DNA of 64,000 nt from Symbiodinium natans. Lineage: Eukaryota; Sar; Dinophyceae; Suessiales; Symbiodiniaceae. Each line of letters starts with the position of its first letter. Position 1 is the first letter of the stretch. Where the stretch lies: assembly GCA_905221605.1 (NCBI GenBank), contig CAJNDS010000703.1:1-64000 (forward strand). The letters run 5' to 3'. The notes under the pieces were generated by a model that worked only from the letters and a program-made list of their open reading frames with translations, ran no database searches and had not been told where the DNA came from. Position numbers and translations under genes: made by a program. Positions 23,101 through 35,666 of the stretch are shown one piece after another.

Positions 23101-26100
23101 TAGACTTCACGGCTAGGCCAGCTATGCAGCCACAAACCTTAAAATCAGTCCGTCCATGGCCATCCATGTATTTAGAGTTTAGAGATTCGTGAAGACATCT
23201 TTTTGTTCTTTACACATCGGCAGTGGGAAGGGTAGCGTTTTGGCCATCTTGCTCGGTGCTTAAGGCTTAAGGACATGTGTTTGCTGCATTCCCTTCGGCT
23301 CCAGGCAGCTGGGATGGAGCTACGGTGAGTTCGAGGCCGGTTCAAAAATCTAGGGCTTAAGGGGAAAATGGAGGTCTTACCGTATAAACGCCTGTGTAGC
23401 ATGCAAATTGGGACCTGTGAAGGGGTCATCAGCCCGCTTGTGGTTGGGTTCGGGTGGTGGCAGGTTTTGGGTCTGGGCTCTGGCATACTTTGGCTGTTTA
23501 AGACATATGCGTCCGCGCTAAAATTCTTTTCGCATTCTCGTAGATTCCCAGGCACAAGCTGCTTGGGCATCTTGAGTATCCCTCTGCAAACCGAGAAGCG
23601 TTCTCGGTAGGCTCCTTTGTGCTGCAGCCGAAGCTGTAGGAACCCGGCATCCCGAGACCTTAAACCCGCATGTGCGCGATCCTCAACACTGCGAACCTAA
23701 AGTGCTGAGCCCTGCAAACCCTCCTTTGGTCTCAAGTTTGATGGAAATCAGTCCTGGAGAGAAATACTAGAATTGCCTTGTGCGCCTAGCTTTTCTGTTT
23801 CCGTTCGTTTTTGTGCAGGGACCCTTAAGACCAAGTTGAGCTCCTGTGGTTCGTGCAGGACGTTCGGATGGGGCAGCTTCAGGGGCCTAGACCTCCCCAC
23901 CGCTGCCCTCTAAGCCGCAGGTGCCGGAGCACGTCTACGCTGCGTTCAAGAAGCAGGCCGACGCCGGCGCCGAGAAGCACCGTGGATGTGTCGTTAAGGG
24001 GGCTCTAAGCTCGCTTTAGAGCATCCTAGCCATTTTGGGACAGGTCCATCCAGGGCTTACCAAAGTATGCAAGTCTTGTAAAGCTAGCCAAGGCAGAATT
24101 ATGGTGTTTATATAGTGTTTGTTGATTCCCGAAACACTAGTAATTACCTACACGATCACAAGGATGTTGGGCGTTTCAGGTGTCATTCCACATGCAAACC
24201 CACGCGAGTTCCTACAAACTCTGCTCCGTGGTCTGAAACGATGATCTGCCACGTGTAGCCCAGACAAGTGTTCTTTCAAGCCGCTGAAAAGAGAAAACGA
24301 CCTTGAACAATCTACATTTTCGACCAACGGCCCGATTGGAGCTACCATGTTCAACCTTCCATGCACCTAGTGTAGCTTGAAGGCTTGAAGCCTAGAGTTC
24401 ACGATTGAGAAGCTTGGGTTTCAGGCACAATGCAGCATCACGCCGCACAAAATCCAAGCCCTCATGACCTGGAGCCCCTCGAAATTGAATTTTCGATAGA
24501 ACTTGAAGCCGCATCGTTCGACATCAGATCTTGCAAGCCTATCTCGGTGCCCAAGGCAGGCAGAGTGGGACAAGCTCTTCGCAGCCTACAAGGACCTTGC
24601 CTCAGAAAACACAAGCACATTGCGACGATTGGGTTTCTTCAGGTTGCATGGTTTTTGTAAAGCTCGCAGCCCCGAGGCTATCGTATGAACATCATAGGAG
24701 CATTAGCTCAATCCTGCCAACGTCTCAGGGCTTTTCAGATCACCTCGCAAATGCCACAACACAGCTGCCTCTGCGCACCTAAGCAAGAGCACCACTACTT
24801 GTATCCTTTTCAAGCAACGCTCTCATCCACCGTCTCAAACCCCCGAGCCCTGAGCCCAAAACTCCGAAACTGTAGTTGAACTGACCCTGGAGCACAGGAG
24901 AAGGAGCCTGAGCTTGCTGCGCAGTTTGAGCGAGCAGCGCCCCGGTCAAACGCCGTAGTTCTCTCGGAGTTAAGCCGTCCACCTTTGAATGCTCAGCGTT
25001 GACAATTTGGCCATCGCCCTCTAGCACACCTTATTTGCCGGAAGAACTTTCGGAGGATCCATCGTCCATACTTGCGGCCAGCGGGTGACAACTCATTCAA
25101 TCAGCCCTGACACCAGAAGCCATGAACCCTGGCAGCCAGGAAAAATACCAATGCATCCCACGCTCTTTCACTTTTAGATCTAGAATGCAGCCTGAACCTT
25201 TCAACCGGCATTCTTACAAGGTGCTGAAGAGGAAGCTTCCGGACAACTGGGACGAGTGCCTCCCCAAGCTGACCGAGGAGGATGCGGGCAAGGCCGGCAT
25301 TCGTTTAGAAGCCCTCAATCCCAGGCCCTTTTAAAAAGCCTGGTTCGAGTTCCGGTTTTTGTCTAGAAGTGCAAGCCTTGTTCAGTTTAATCCTCAGACT
25401 GCGCAGAGGCAACGCCGCAGCGCTTTCAGAAGGCCCCATTATCCTTTTGAATGTCGTCCCTACGAGTGCTATTCGATCCTTTAAAGGGTTTAGGACTTCA
25501 TCAGGTCAACTTTAAGTTCTAGTCTCAATGCAGAAGAGGAGGGTAAATCGGTGAACTCTCAACTTCGATTGTTGGGAAATCGGTGCCCCAGGACCTCTAT
25601 TCTCGGTTGTGTCTGGCGGGATTGGATGTCTTTGCCTCTGCTTGTTTCTGCAAAACAATTAGTGCAAAGGGTTTAGGGTTTAGAGTTTCGGGTTTAGGGT
25701 TGAATTGTGAGCTTCATTGACCTGACAGCTGAGGATCAGGAGTCAAAACCCTAAACCCTAAACCCCTTGAAGGTTTCTAAGATTTGCTCCAAAGCCTCGA
25801 CGCAGCAGCCATTCCCGAAACCCGTGAGGCGACCCGCTTGCACTCTCAGGACCAGGGTTATTAGGGTTAGTTAGGGTTAGTTTAAGGGTTGAGGGTTGTT
25901 CCAGGATTTGGGGGTTTCGAGGTTCCGAGCTGTCGCGTCTGCATCCTCCAAGATCTTAAGAAGAAAGCCTCCAGCTTTTTCAGGGTGGAGTCCTGAAAAA
26001 CAAAAAGTGGGCTTCACAACCAAAGTCCTTGTTCACCCTACACTGGCCCTACACTCCCAAAAAAGCACCACCGGAGGTGCATGCTGTGCCCCGTACAGTT

Positions 26101-29100
26101 CCCTTCTTTGTTTCCCTTGTGTACCATCCATATGCTTACCTGTCAAAGTGAAGATGTTCGGATCTCGGGCCAAGTGGCTGGTCTGTGGGGGTACAACGCC
26201 ACTTGCGTGCCGGTGGCAGGGGCGGGTGGTGGAGGGGCACGACGTCCGAGAAGAAATGCAGAAACAAATCACGACTGCGCAAAAAAGGGTCCCAAGGGTC
26301 ATTGACAGGCTTGCGGAGAGTTCGGGATGAGCAGGCATGTGGGAACTGTCACAAATTCGGGAGCCCGGCCTCTTATCGGGGACACTGATTTACTCAGATC
26401 AGGAACCAGCCAAATGTCGCAGCTTACAGTGCCCAACCAACCGTTGTATGCGTTGCTTTCATCGGTACAAACATACCTTCGACCAGCGGCATCATTCTTC
26501 TCCAGGCCCTCTGACCTGAAAAATCGAAATCGACGTCCATCTAAACTTTGCAGTGAATTTTCCCAAGCCTTCAGACACCCGAATCCGCCGAATCCCCCTA
26601 GACCTTAAACCCTAAACCCTGAACCCTCCTCTCCAGGACTGCCTCAACGCCATCGCTCCAGTGCTGCCAGAGTTCATGGGCGGCTCCGCCGACCTGGCGC
26701 CTTCGAATATGACCCTGATGATGCCCGGCATGGGCTTAGCAGGGTTCAGGTGGTCACTTCTCGAAGAATATGGTCCCCAATTCGGGGGGCCCTTATTCTA
26801 AGGCCGCTCTTTACCCAACAGGGCACCGTGATTTAGGGACAAAGTGGCTACAGGAAAGTCAAGGGTTCCGGTCTTAGGTTCGGAAGCATGGCATTAGAAT
26901 CTCGGATCATCCAGGTCGTCAGAGGTGGGACTTCGATACTCGATACACGGTACCCTTAACCCTTGACCCTTAACCCATAACCCTTAACCGTTAACCCTTA
27001 ACCCTTAACCCAAGTCTAACCTCCCGAAGCCTCAAATGCCACACCTCAACTTTGAACACAAGCTTTACATCGAGCCCCAAGCAGCTTCTGAGGAAGTGCA
27101 CCGGCGACTTCCTGAAAGACAGCTACTCCGAGAGGCCCGGGAGTGTGAAGACTTGTGGTTTCGAGCTTCAGGAGTGTTGTTGGGTGCCTACTTTAGCCGG
27201 GATGCTGTGGCTTAGAGTTTGGAGTCTTAACCTAGACCGGAACTTGTTCATGGGCGAAGTAGAGTGTAGGGAAGGGGGGTGAGGGAAGGGGGGGTGAGGG
27301 ACGGGTAGGGATGGGTGAACAAGGGCAAAAGTAAAAAAAATCCGAAATCCGAACCTCGCAAGCCGAAAGGCAACAACTCAGCAAGACCGGAACGACAGCC
27401 GAAAAACCCCGCGCACCGCACAGCCCGAGCAAAAGAGTTCACGTGGCCCTAATGTAGGGGTCGGAATAAGTTCTACTAGTATCCCCTTATGGCCCCTATA
27501 TAAGTATCTTATAGTAACCCTCTCAAAACCCTATTCCAATTATTAAAGCCCCTATATTGCATTAACTCGACTGTCAGGGTTGCACGTTTCTTCAACCCCT
27601 GGCACCGCAGTCTTGAACTCAAACGTCCTTACTTCCTGGAAACGTATAAAAAGTATAGGGTCTAGAGTTTAGGGTTGAGGGTTTAGGGTTTAGGGTTTAG
27701 GGTTTAGGGCTTATTTATGCCTTGAGGCAAGTATACGGAGCCTCGAAAGACACTTTCAGCCTGCTGATGGAGATTTGGCACCAGTCCTTCAGAGTCCTTT
27801 GGGTTCGGCTGAGCCCACCCGCAAGGGGCTTAAACCCAGAAAACGCAGTGAACAGCGTGAAGCTTCTTAAGCCTTTTGCCAGGGAGTCTGTTTACTCCCT
27901 AACCCCTAAGCCCTACACCCTAAACCCTAAACCCTGAAGGAACTTCCGCTTTGGCATTCGAGAGTTCGGCATGGGTGCTGTTTGCAACGCCCTGTCTCTG
28001 GACAAGACAGGCGACGGATGCCTAATAATTGGGGTCGGAATCATTACTGAGAGCATCCTTTGCAATTGAACTATTGTTAGTGGTCGGAATACTTGCTAAG
28101 AGTATTCCCTTATGGTCCTTTTATAATCCCCCGAAACCCTATTCTAATTATTCAGGCCCCTATATTAACCGACGTCTTGGGATTCTGAAAGGGGGGTTGC
28201 TTGATGCGCGGTTGCCGCAGGACCTGTGCTGTGATAGCCCATGTTCTCCTTACAGCCGTACAGTGATTCATGAGACCAAGGGCCACCAAATGCCAAAAAC
28301 ATGCGAGTTTCGAAGTTGCAGAGCTTTTTTCGGCCCTGTCGGGTTGAGAAGGCTCAGCGGGCTTCCGGTTGGAGAGTTCATCCGGGCTTAGAGGATTTGG
28401 GAACGCTTCTGGGAATTCTATTGGGCTTGAAGGTTAAAAGTTTTGTGATGCCTCGTTTCTGCCGATAAGGCTGGTTTGGCTTCGTACCTATCCATCTACG
28501 GATTTTCCGTGCGCAAGCACCAGTTCTGAACCCAAAACCTGAGCCCTGAACGGAGGTCCTAGGCATGTTCGAGTTCGTTGAGTCCTTAATCTGGAGTCCT
28601 TGACTGATGGATTGTCTTGAGCAAAGACCTCCTCCTTGCCGACCACCCTATAGGATATGAGGGCTGACAATCTCTAAAGTCTAGCAGCCCCCAAAGACTA
28701 GTGCCGAAAGCCCACAGGCATCATCCCTTACTGCGCCACCTTCACCATCTTCACGGACTACATGCGTTCCGCCATCCGCACCTCGGCAACTGATTGGCGA
28801 AGGAATCCATATCCGTGTTGCCTGCAGACCTTGAAACACGACACCCTCAATCCTGCAGTAAGCTTTCGTGGCTGCCTGAGCAATTCAGGGCGATGGCGTG
28901 GTGCGTTTCATAACCCTGGCTGTATGCCTGCCATACAGCGTACACTAAGAACTAAGAGTATTTGGCAGCTTCTGCTACTGTTTGTGGCGTGGCTTGAACG
29001 TCCATGTTTTTGGGTATATTTCCATCCATGGTCAACACAATGGAGCTGATGTCAGGACACACGCATATGGGTTTTCCCCCACATAGGGGTACCCCTAATA

Positions 29101-32100
29101 TGCCCCCCCCCCCCAATTCTGTAATCCAAGGCTTATTATAGAAAGCCCCAAAAAGGGTACCCCTATTTTCGTAAACCCCCATATGACGAACTGTGACGAG
29201 GTATTGCGGCCCTGTCCCAAGCTGGCACGATCTTCGTGACCACTCACGACTCCATTGCTGTAGGCGGGGTTTAGGGTTTGGGGTTCAGGGTTAAGTTTAG
29301 GGTTGAGGGGCTGTGGTTTAGAGATGGACAGCTTCACGTCGGCCCTGACCGTTCGACTCCTTAAGCCCTACACTCCCAGAAATCCTGCAACACCCAACCC
29401 CTGCCCGACCCTGCGCCGCTACGTAGGATTTCGGGGCTTCAAGCCTGAGCCCAGTAGTTCCCCTGAAGCCTTTCGCAAAGCTCCGAAGTCGTCTGTAAGT
29501 GTTGCAGGCAAGTTGAAGGGGTCTTGGGTGCTGGACTGCATTCTTGGACACCAAACAGTGTTTTCCGAAGAGCGCTTGGTTGCAGTGGCCTTGAACGGGC
29601 CCCGGCCCTGGAAACTTGGCTTACAGCGGGCTTTGCTTATCGAAAAAAGGGCGAACATGTTGTCGGTTGCATATTTCTTGGTGCTTTGGTGCAGGAAAGA
29701 GTCTGTTTAATGCCGAAATATTGCCTAAGAGCATCAATGTTGATAAGAACAGCTCGAACGGGCAGACAAACAATAGTCATGAACTTTGTTTTCCCCAGGT
29801 TTACTGCAGAAGAACGGGTAATAAAGCGACGCATCACGACGTAGTTTTGCTCACAGCGTTATCGGTTGCCAAGGGCACAGCACTTAGTTTCCTAACCTCT
29901 GCATACACTCCATGCGCGCTGACCCTTATTTCGAAGTCACATTCACCTTCCACTTGAGCTTTGGTTAACCCTAGGTGGCATCAGTCTGCAAGGGTAGTAG
30001 TCCTAGTACCTATCCAAACTGTCATCAAGATGATGCGAAAGCAAGTGCATGCTGGCGACCAGACGATCGAGACTTAGTCGGCAAAGCTGTCCTAGCAGCT
30101 GTTTTCGAAAAGCGTCGGTAAACTTGTGGTTTCTTCACACTCCAAAACGGTCGAACGCCCCAAGACCCTAAACCCCCTCCTGCTTCTCGTGGCTCCAGGT
30201 GAGGACGGCCCCACGCATCAGCCGATCGAGACCCTTCCCTCCCTGCGCCTCGTTGCATTGTTTCGGCATGGGGATTTTGGGGGGGGGTTTAGGGTTTAGG
30301 GCCTAGGGTTTAGTGTTGAGGGTTTGGGTTTAGGGTTTAGGGTTTAAGTTGAGGGTTTAGAGTTTAGGGTATTCGGCAGATAAGAGGAATTAACAACCAA
30401 GCAACACATGAAGCTTACGTACTCTCAGCAGCTGCACATCAAGCTCTGAGTCGCTCCTTTCGGGGTCAAGGGGGTAACCAAGGGAGGGAGATCCTTCAAG
30501 GACAGCAATTGAGGCCACCCCTGCGGCTTGCTTACCGTGGGCGCCGCATGACAGGAGGGTGATATCTCCACCACTTATACAATAGCGAAAAGCCTTCACT
30601 CCATCGCCCCCCCGTTCCCGCCGAGGCTCATGATTTCGGTGTGGATGCCAGTTCTATGGCTCATGCCCCCATCGCAAGGGCCATCCGCTTCGTCATCTGG
30701 TAGCATGAAGGCGAAGCTCCTGTCAAACGCAACGCCCTCCGTCTTGCCAAAACTCATTGCTGCCGATATAGATGCCTGTGGTCTGGCTCATACTGTTGCA
30801 CTCCTCTGATTTCAAGGGCCTTTCGCCTCATCGTCTTGAAGCAAGTCGAAGTTCTCATCGCTCTCCATTTTGCCAGACACGCGCGCCTGGTTGCAACTTC
30901 CGTCCGCCTCATCGGTTGTAGCATGAAGGCGACGGCCTTACGAAACGCACAGCCTCCTCCATCTTACCAAGGCTCATGCTCATGCCGCTGCACGCCTGGT
31001 TGCAAGATTTTCCTCCTCATTGTCGTGCAAGGGCTTGCCAGCCAAGCGTTGGCAATCCTCTGTCTGGGCAGCAAAGGTCAGTGCAAGGACCAAGTCACCA
31101 TTAAACAGTTGCACGACACAAGTTACGGCTACCCTCTAATGGCTCGCCAGCGACAGTCAAGCCCTGCTGATCAGGAGGGGCGGCCTCCCGTTCTTGGATA
31201 TTGGCCTTGAGATTGTGACTCTGAAGTTCCCGCCCATCAAAGCCTTCATGAAGATCTGCATGCCACTCCTTCCGAAAGCCCCCAGGGCACCACTTCTTCA
31301 TTAAAACAGAAACAGTCACGACAGTGCTTCCAAAAGGCACTTCCAGATCGCCTTGGGTGCCTCTTGGGGGCGCCAACCAGTAGTGGCTCCAGGTTTCGGA
31401 TCTCAGTATGTGGGTTGCGTGATTCGGCTTGAGGGGCTTCCTGAGAGCCTTAAAATACTTTGGTTAAGGGTTCAGGGTTACTTGAAACCGGAAAGCCCTT
31501 GTGCCCAGGCGTCTCATTCCTGATCTCACAGCCCGAACCTCAGGGCCGCTGCGGGGGAAGATGTCCTGTTTTGTCAGATCTGGGTTTAGGGCTTGGGGGG
31601 GTAACCTGCGAAACACCAAAGATTGACAGGAAAGTCTTGTGCGACCATTGCCTAACCTTTCGCTTCATCATGACCACCCTCCTTCGTCGGTGTCCTTTTT
31701 TTTGCGCAAACCGAACAGTGGAATCAGGAGGACCGTCAGCTTCCAAGTTCGGCACGGGCACCGACATCCCAGACCCTTTACCCTTGAACCCTAAAACCAA
31801 AACCCTAAGCCCTCGTGATTCTCTCTCCCGAATGGCTATACGAAGGTCATGCGCCCAGCGGACGGCAATGAGACCGCTGGCGCCTACAAGTGCGGGCCTT
31901 GTGGCATTTTGTGGTTTAGGGTTTAAGGCTTCAGGCTCTATGTTTTAGGGTTTAGGGTACCTTGCTGGGAGCCATATCAACCCTGTGTCCTTGGTGCTGC
32001 AAAAGTTTAAGGCTCCCCAGGGTTGTGAGCCTTCACTGAGAGTCAAAGGAGTTTAGCGCTTGGTTTGGGCTTGGGCTCGGGCCTGCCAAATCCCGACTCT

Positions 32101-35100
32101 TAGACCCCATTATTTGCACCGTGCGTAAACGAGCCCTTGAAAATATCGACGGCTGCCCTCGTGAGTTACCGCACCCAAGCCCTCAAGCCGCTGTAAGGTA
32201 CGCCGTGGAGCGCTCCAAGAACGAGTCTCGGCCCACCATGATGGCTTTCTCTCGGCAGGCACGGGAACACGCATGAATACATCGGGGTTGGCTCCGGTGG
32301 TGCTTGGGATGTTCTTTACGATGCCTAGCCTAGGTACAGTTACTAGTAGGTCTGTGTGTGTGTGTAGCGCCATTGACATGGACAGGCTCAGGACTCAATG
32401 TTTGGGCTTTTGTGGCTTGGGCTCAGACCTGCAGAAGGTTGTCAATTGTGGTGTTTATTGTGCAGACCAGACAAAGCATCACAACCAGAGCGCTGGGATA
32501 CAGAATTAATACAAGATGTAATTGTGCCGCAGGCAGAGGAGCTGTCCAGGGGTCGATGTCTTTGGGTGACTGGAGGGTTCTCCGGTTTTTCCTGGCCCAA
32601 GATGTATGCTGCTTGCTGGCTTCAAAGAGTGTCAAGTCGCTACCTGAACCGGCATCCCCTGCGGCTCGTCCCCAGCCACATGTCCGGGCCCATTCCACCA
32701 GCATCCAATTCGGTCTCACGAAGCTTTAAGGGTCTGGGTTCTGGAGTACAATACTCCAATACTTTTTTTGGTTCTGGGTTCCAATTAAAGCTACGTATAC
32801 CTGAAAGTATATACTTGTTTTCCAGGGTCTACTCCAAAGTAGGGGGGTTGAGCCAGAACTGAAGTTTTGAACCCACAACCTGGCATACGTCGCGCTCACT
32901 TCAGCGCAGAGTTTTTGTTGTGTGCTAAGCCAATTAGGATGGTTCATCGTAACTTTCGGGGTGCATGAAATAGGTACACCTACAACCTAACTCGCATCAC
33001 CGCTCTCCAAGCACAGGATGCCAGTCCTGAGAAGCACGGGTTGTAGCGCAAGAGTCAAGAGTGGGTACCTCACCCTCGGAAGCCGTGAAATCATCCGAGA
33101 AGATCTGCCTGCTCCCACAGGCGCTGCCAAATCTCCCGAACTCATCCATCGAGAACACCTTGAAGGGTGCCATCCTCGATCGTCTTTGGGTGCGCGTGTA
33201 GGTTTAGTAAAGTTCTTGGGCGTTCACGTAAAAGGTTTCTTGACCCCCAATCGTGATGACCATGTAAAGCTGAGTTACTTCGGAAATCCGAGAAGCAATT
33301 GCAGCTAAAAAAAGGGGTACGACGTGTGGCTTTGCGTTTGGGGGAGGATTAGGAGGGGGGTGCCTGTTCTGACAACCTATAACGAGGCCTCGGCGGAAAT
33401 TCAGACCCAGAAACGCTTGGCACGATCCCCCGCAGAAGGTGCCGGACACTGTGGCTGAAAATGCTTTGACGTGGTGGGGTTTGGGTTTAGGAATTTTGCC
33501 TCAGCTCTCCAGGTGCCTACGAGGTTGTTGAGTGCAAAGATCCGGAGGTCATCATCATCGGAACTGGCTCTGAGGTGTGTCCAAGCGCTTTTGGATTCCC
33601 AGAAGTCAGAAGTACACACGCGCGGTGACGTATGATGAGGGCTTGCTGGGGTGTGAAATCAGTTGTCTCGGTGCCAGTACACTTTCTTATCCACACGCCG
33701 ACAACTTCCCAAGGCTGCAAGTTGTCGCATGCCCCGTGCGAGTCATGGAGTAGTGCACCTCCTAAACTTCGCTGTTGCGCAGAGCCGGTCCCGACATTGC
33801 CTGAGATTTGCGCTTCCCAATGTTCATGCCTTTCCACCGAAAACCACACGACCTCAAAAGCTCCCACACTCCCAGATACTCAAGAACACACCGTACTTCC
33901 ACCTAAATGTGTGGACATGCTTGCCCTTCTGGTGTGTTGGCAGGTCCACATCTGCGTGGAGGCTGCCAAGTCGATGGACGCGAAGGCCAGGTTTCGGAAG
34001 GCTGCTAGAAAAATGCTGTAGAGCGGAGGTGCGTCATCCCTTCTTCAAAAAATGTCGCAAAATACCCTACAGGAAGTCAAGGTTTTCTTGAATGAAGAGG
34101 CAGATAGGTGTGTGTGTGTGCGCATGCGCATGTGCGTGTGCTTGCAAGTCAGATGCCCAAGTCTGGAGATTCTGAGATTTCAGGACGAATCCTCAACCAA
34201 ACTCCGAACACTCCTGTCCCCGCCAAGCCAGGTTCGCGTGGTGTCCATGCCCTCCGTGGAAGTCTTCCGCGCCCAGTCAGACAGCTACAAGGAAGCGGCA
34301 CTTAAGCCCTACAGCCTTCTAGCATTTTGGCGATTTTCTGGCATTGCAGCAGGGCGCTGGAGGAGTTGAGGCCCATCCGCAAACTTAATTTGTAGCTTCG
34401 CCGGGCAGCGAGTTCGCTTGCCACAGCACGATCAAATCGCTGCCATGAGAAAGTGAACCGGGCGAACTGGCGAAGTGGAATATCACGCGATGGTAGCAGA
34501 AAGCATGACTTTTGAGGAGGAGTGCTGGGTTGTCCTGGGAGCAGCGATGACGTTTGAGACTTCGCCGCGGCGATTCCCAAACAACCTACAAAGCCTGCGC
34601 AGCTGCGAACCCGTCACCAGCGTCACCAGTAAAGGCTTCGCCCAACCTCTGAAGGCCCACAACGTTCAACGTGCATGTCTGTGTTTACTTATGGCCTAGG
34701 GCGTAGCAATTCGGTCCTTGGGTAGGAAGTTTCCTATCTCCGTCCCGAACAGTCCAAGTCAAACCGAACCCTTGAACCCCCAAGCTTGGCGCCGAAAAGC
34801 CCAGTCCCCTAAACCCTAAACCCTAAACCCTAAACCCTAAACCCTAAACCCTAAACCCTAAACCCTAAACCCTAAACCCTAAACCCTAAACCCTAAACCC
34901 CTCTCCATTCCCTGTCCTACCCTCTTTCGCCCCTCCTCAGCTCCACCCTCCACCTCCACTCTTGCCTGTCCCTCCCCCCCCCCCCCTCCCAACCCTCCAA
35001 GAGAAGTCCAAACGGTCCTGAGCTCCCTGAACAACACTCTGTGAAGGAGTCTCTGCTGCCGAAGGGAGTGCCCACCTTGAGCGTGGAGGCAGGGATGAGG

Positions 35101-35590
35101 AGGGCTTAGAGCTGAGGTCTTCAAGATGTTTGGACGCTTGGGATGGTGGGGGTTTGGGTCCTTTTCGAATGAAATTCCTGGGTTTGAACTCTGAACTCTG
35201 GGCCACCTACTGGGTAAAATCTAGAGCAAGGGAGCCCCTCTTTCAGCATTCAGGGCCCTGTGATTCATGTGGCACCGTGGACTGTGTTGAGGTTTGGGTC
35301 TGAATGCCGACTTCGAAGCCCTAAAAGCCAACTCGGACCCAAGATCAGTTCGCAGAGGCAGCGGTTACCTCCGGCTGGGGGGAGTTCTCCACAGCCCAGG
35401 CGAGCGACTCAGGGCAAAGGTGATTGAATCGGGTTGAGGATGACCGCGATGTGCAAGCGTGTTCTTCTTTCTTCGGTTATCTTTCCCCTTGCTCAAAAAT
35501 AGGCCTTAGGCATCTAGCAACGAACGAACACGAGACGCCGAGGACGATGGGTGCGAAGATTTGTTTTTTCCTTTTTTCTGCGGAAGGGGT

Positions 35591-35666
<76 letters not shown>

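Larger units (their letters stand above)
19465..24936 (+). other. TKT: TKT copy 2 exons 15-24: end of PP domain and linker
   Basis: Exons read DVGKRFE (21 bp), [34 protein letters not shown] (21 bp), [40 protein letters not shown] (tiny exon from 23859), [35 protein letters not shown] and [19 protein letters not shown] corresponds to the conserved HG(S/A)xLG substrate-phosphate region. The gap between exon 21 and exon 22 (23881-23920) is only about 40 nt and contains an in-frame stop (TAA), so it must be spliced. The right end of exon 21 is ambiguous (TGG 23871 to TTC 23880). Introns here reach 1.76 kb (22097-23858). Confidence 0.88.
25221..31893 (+). other. TKT: TKT copy 2 exons 25-34: Pyr domain
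   Basis: [24 protein letters not shown] (21 bp), [118 protein letters not shown] (microexon 31509-31530) and [16 protein letters not shown]. The exons match copy 1 with few substitutions (for example N to K in VLNRK/VLKRK and I to L in TIPS/TLPS). The microexon pair in the two copies confirms each other. Confidence 0.93.

Noticed and set aside
22539-23135. 198-residue minus-strand open frame
   Set aside because: It runs across the minisatellite in TKT intron 20 and has no domain; all supported genes are on the + strand.
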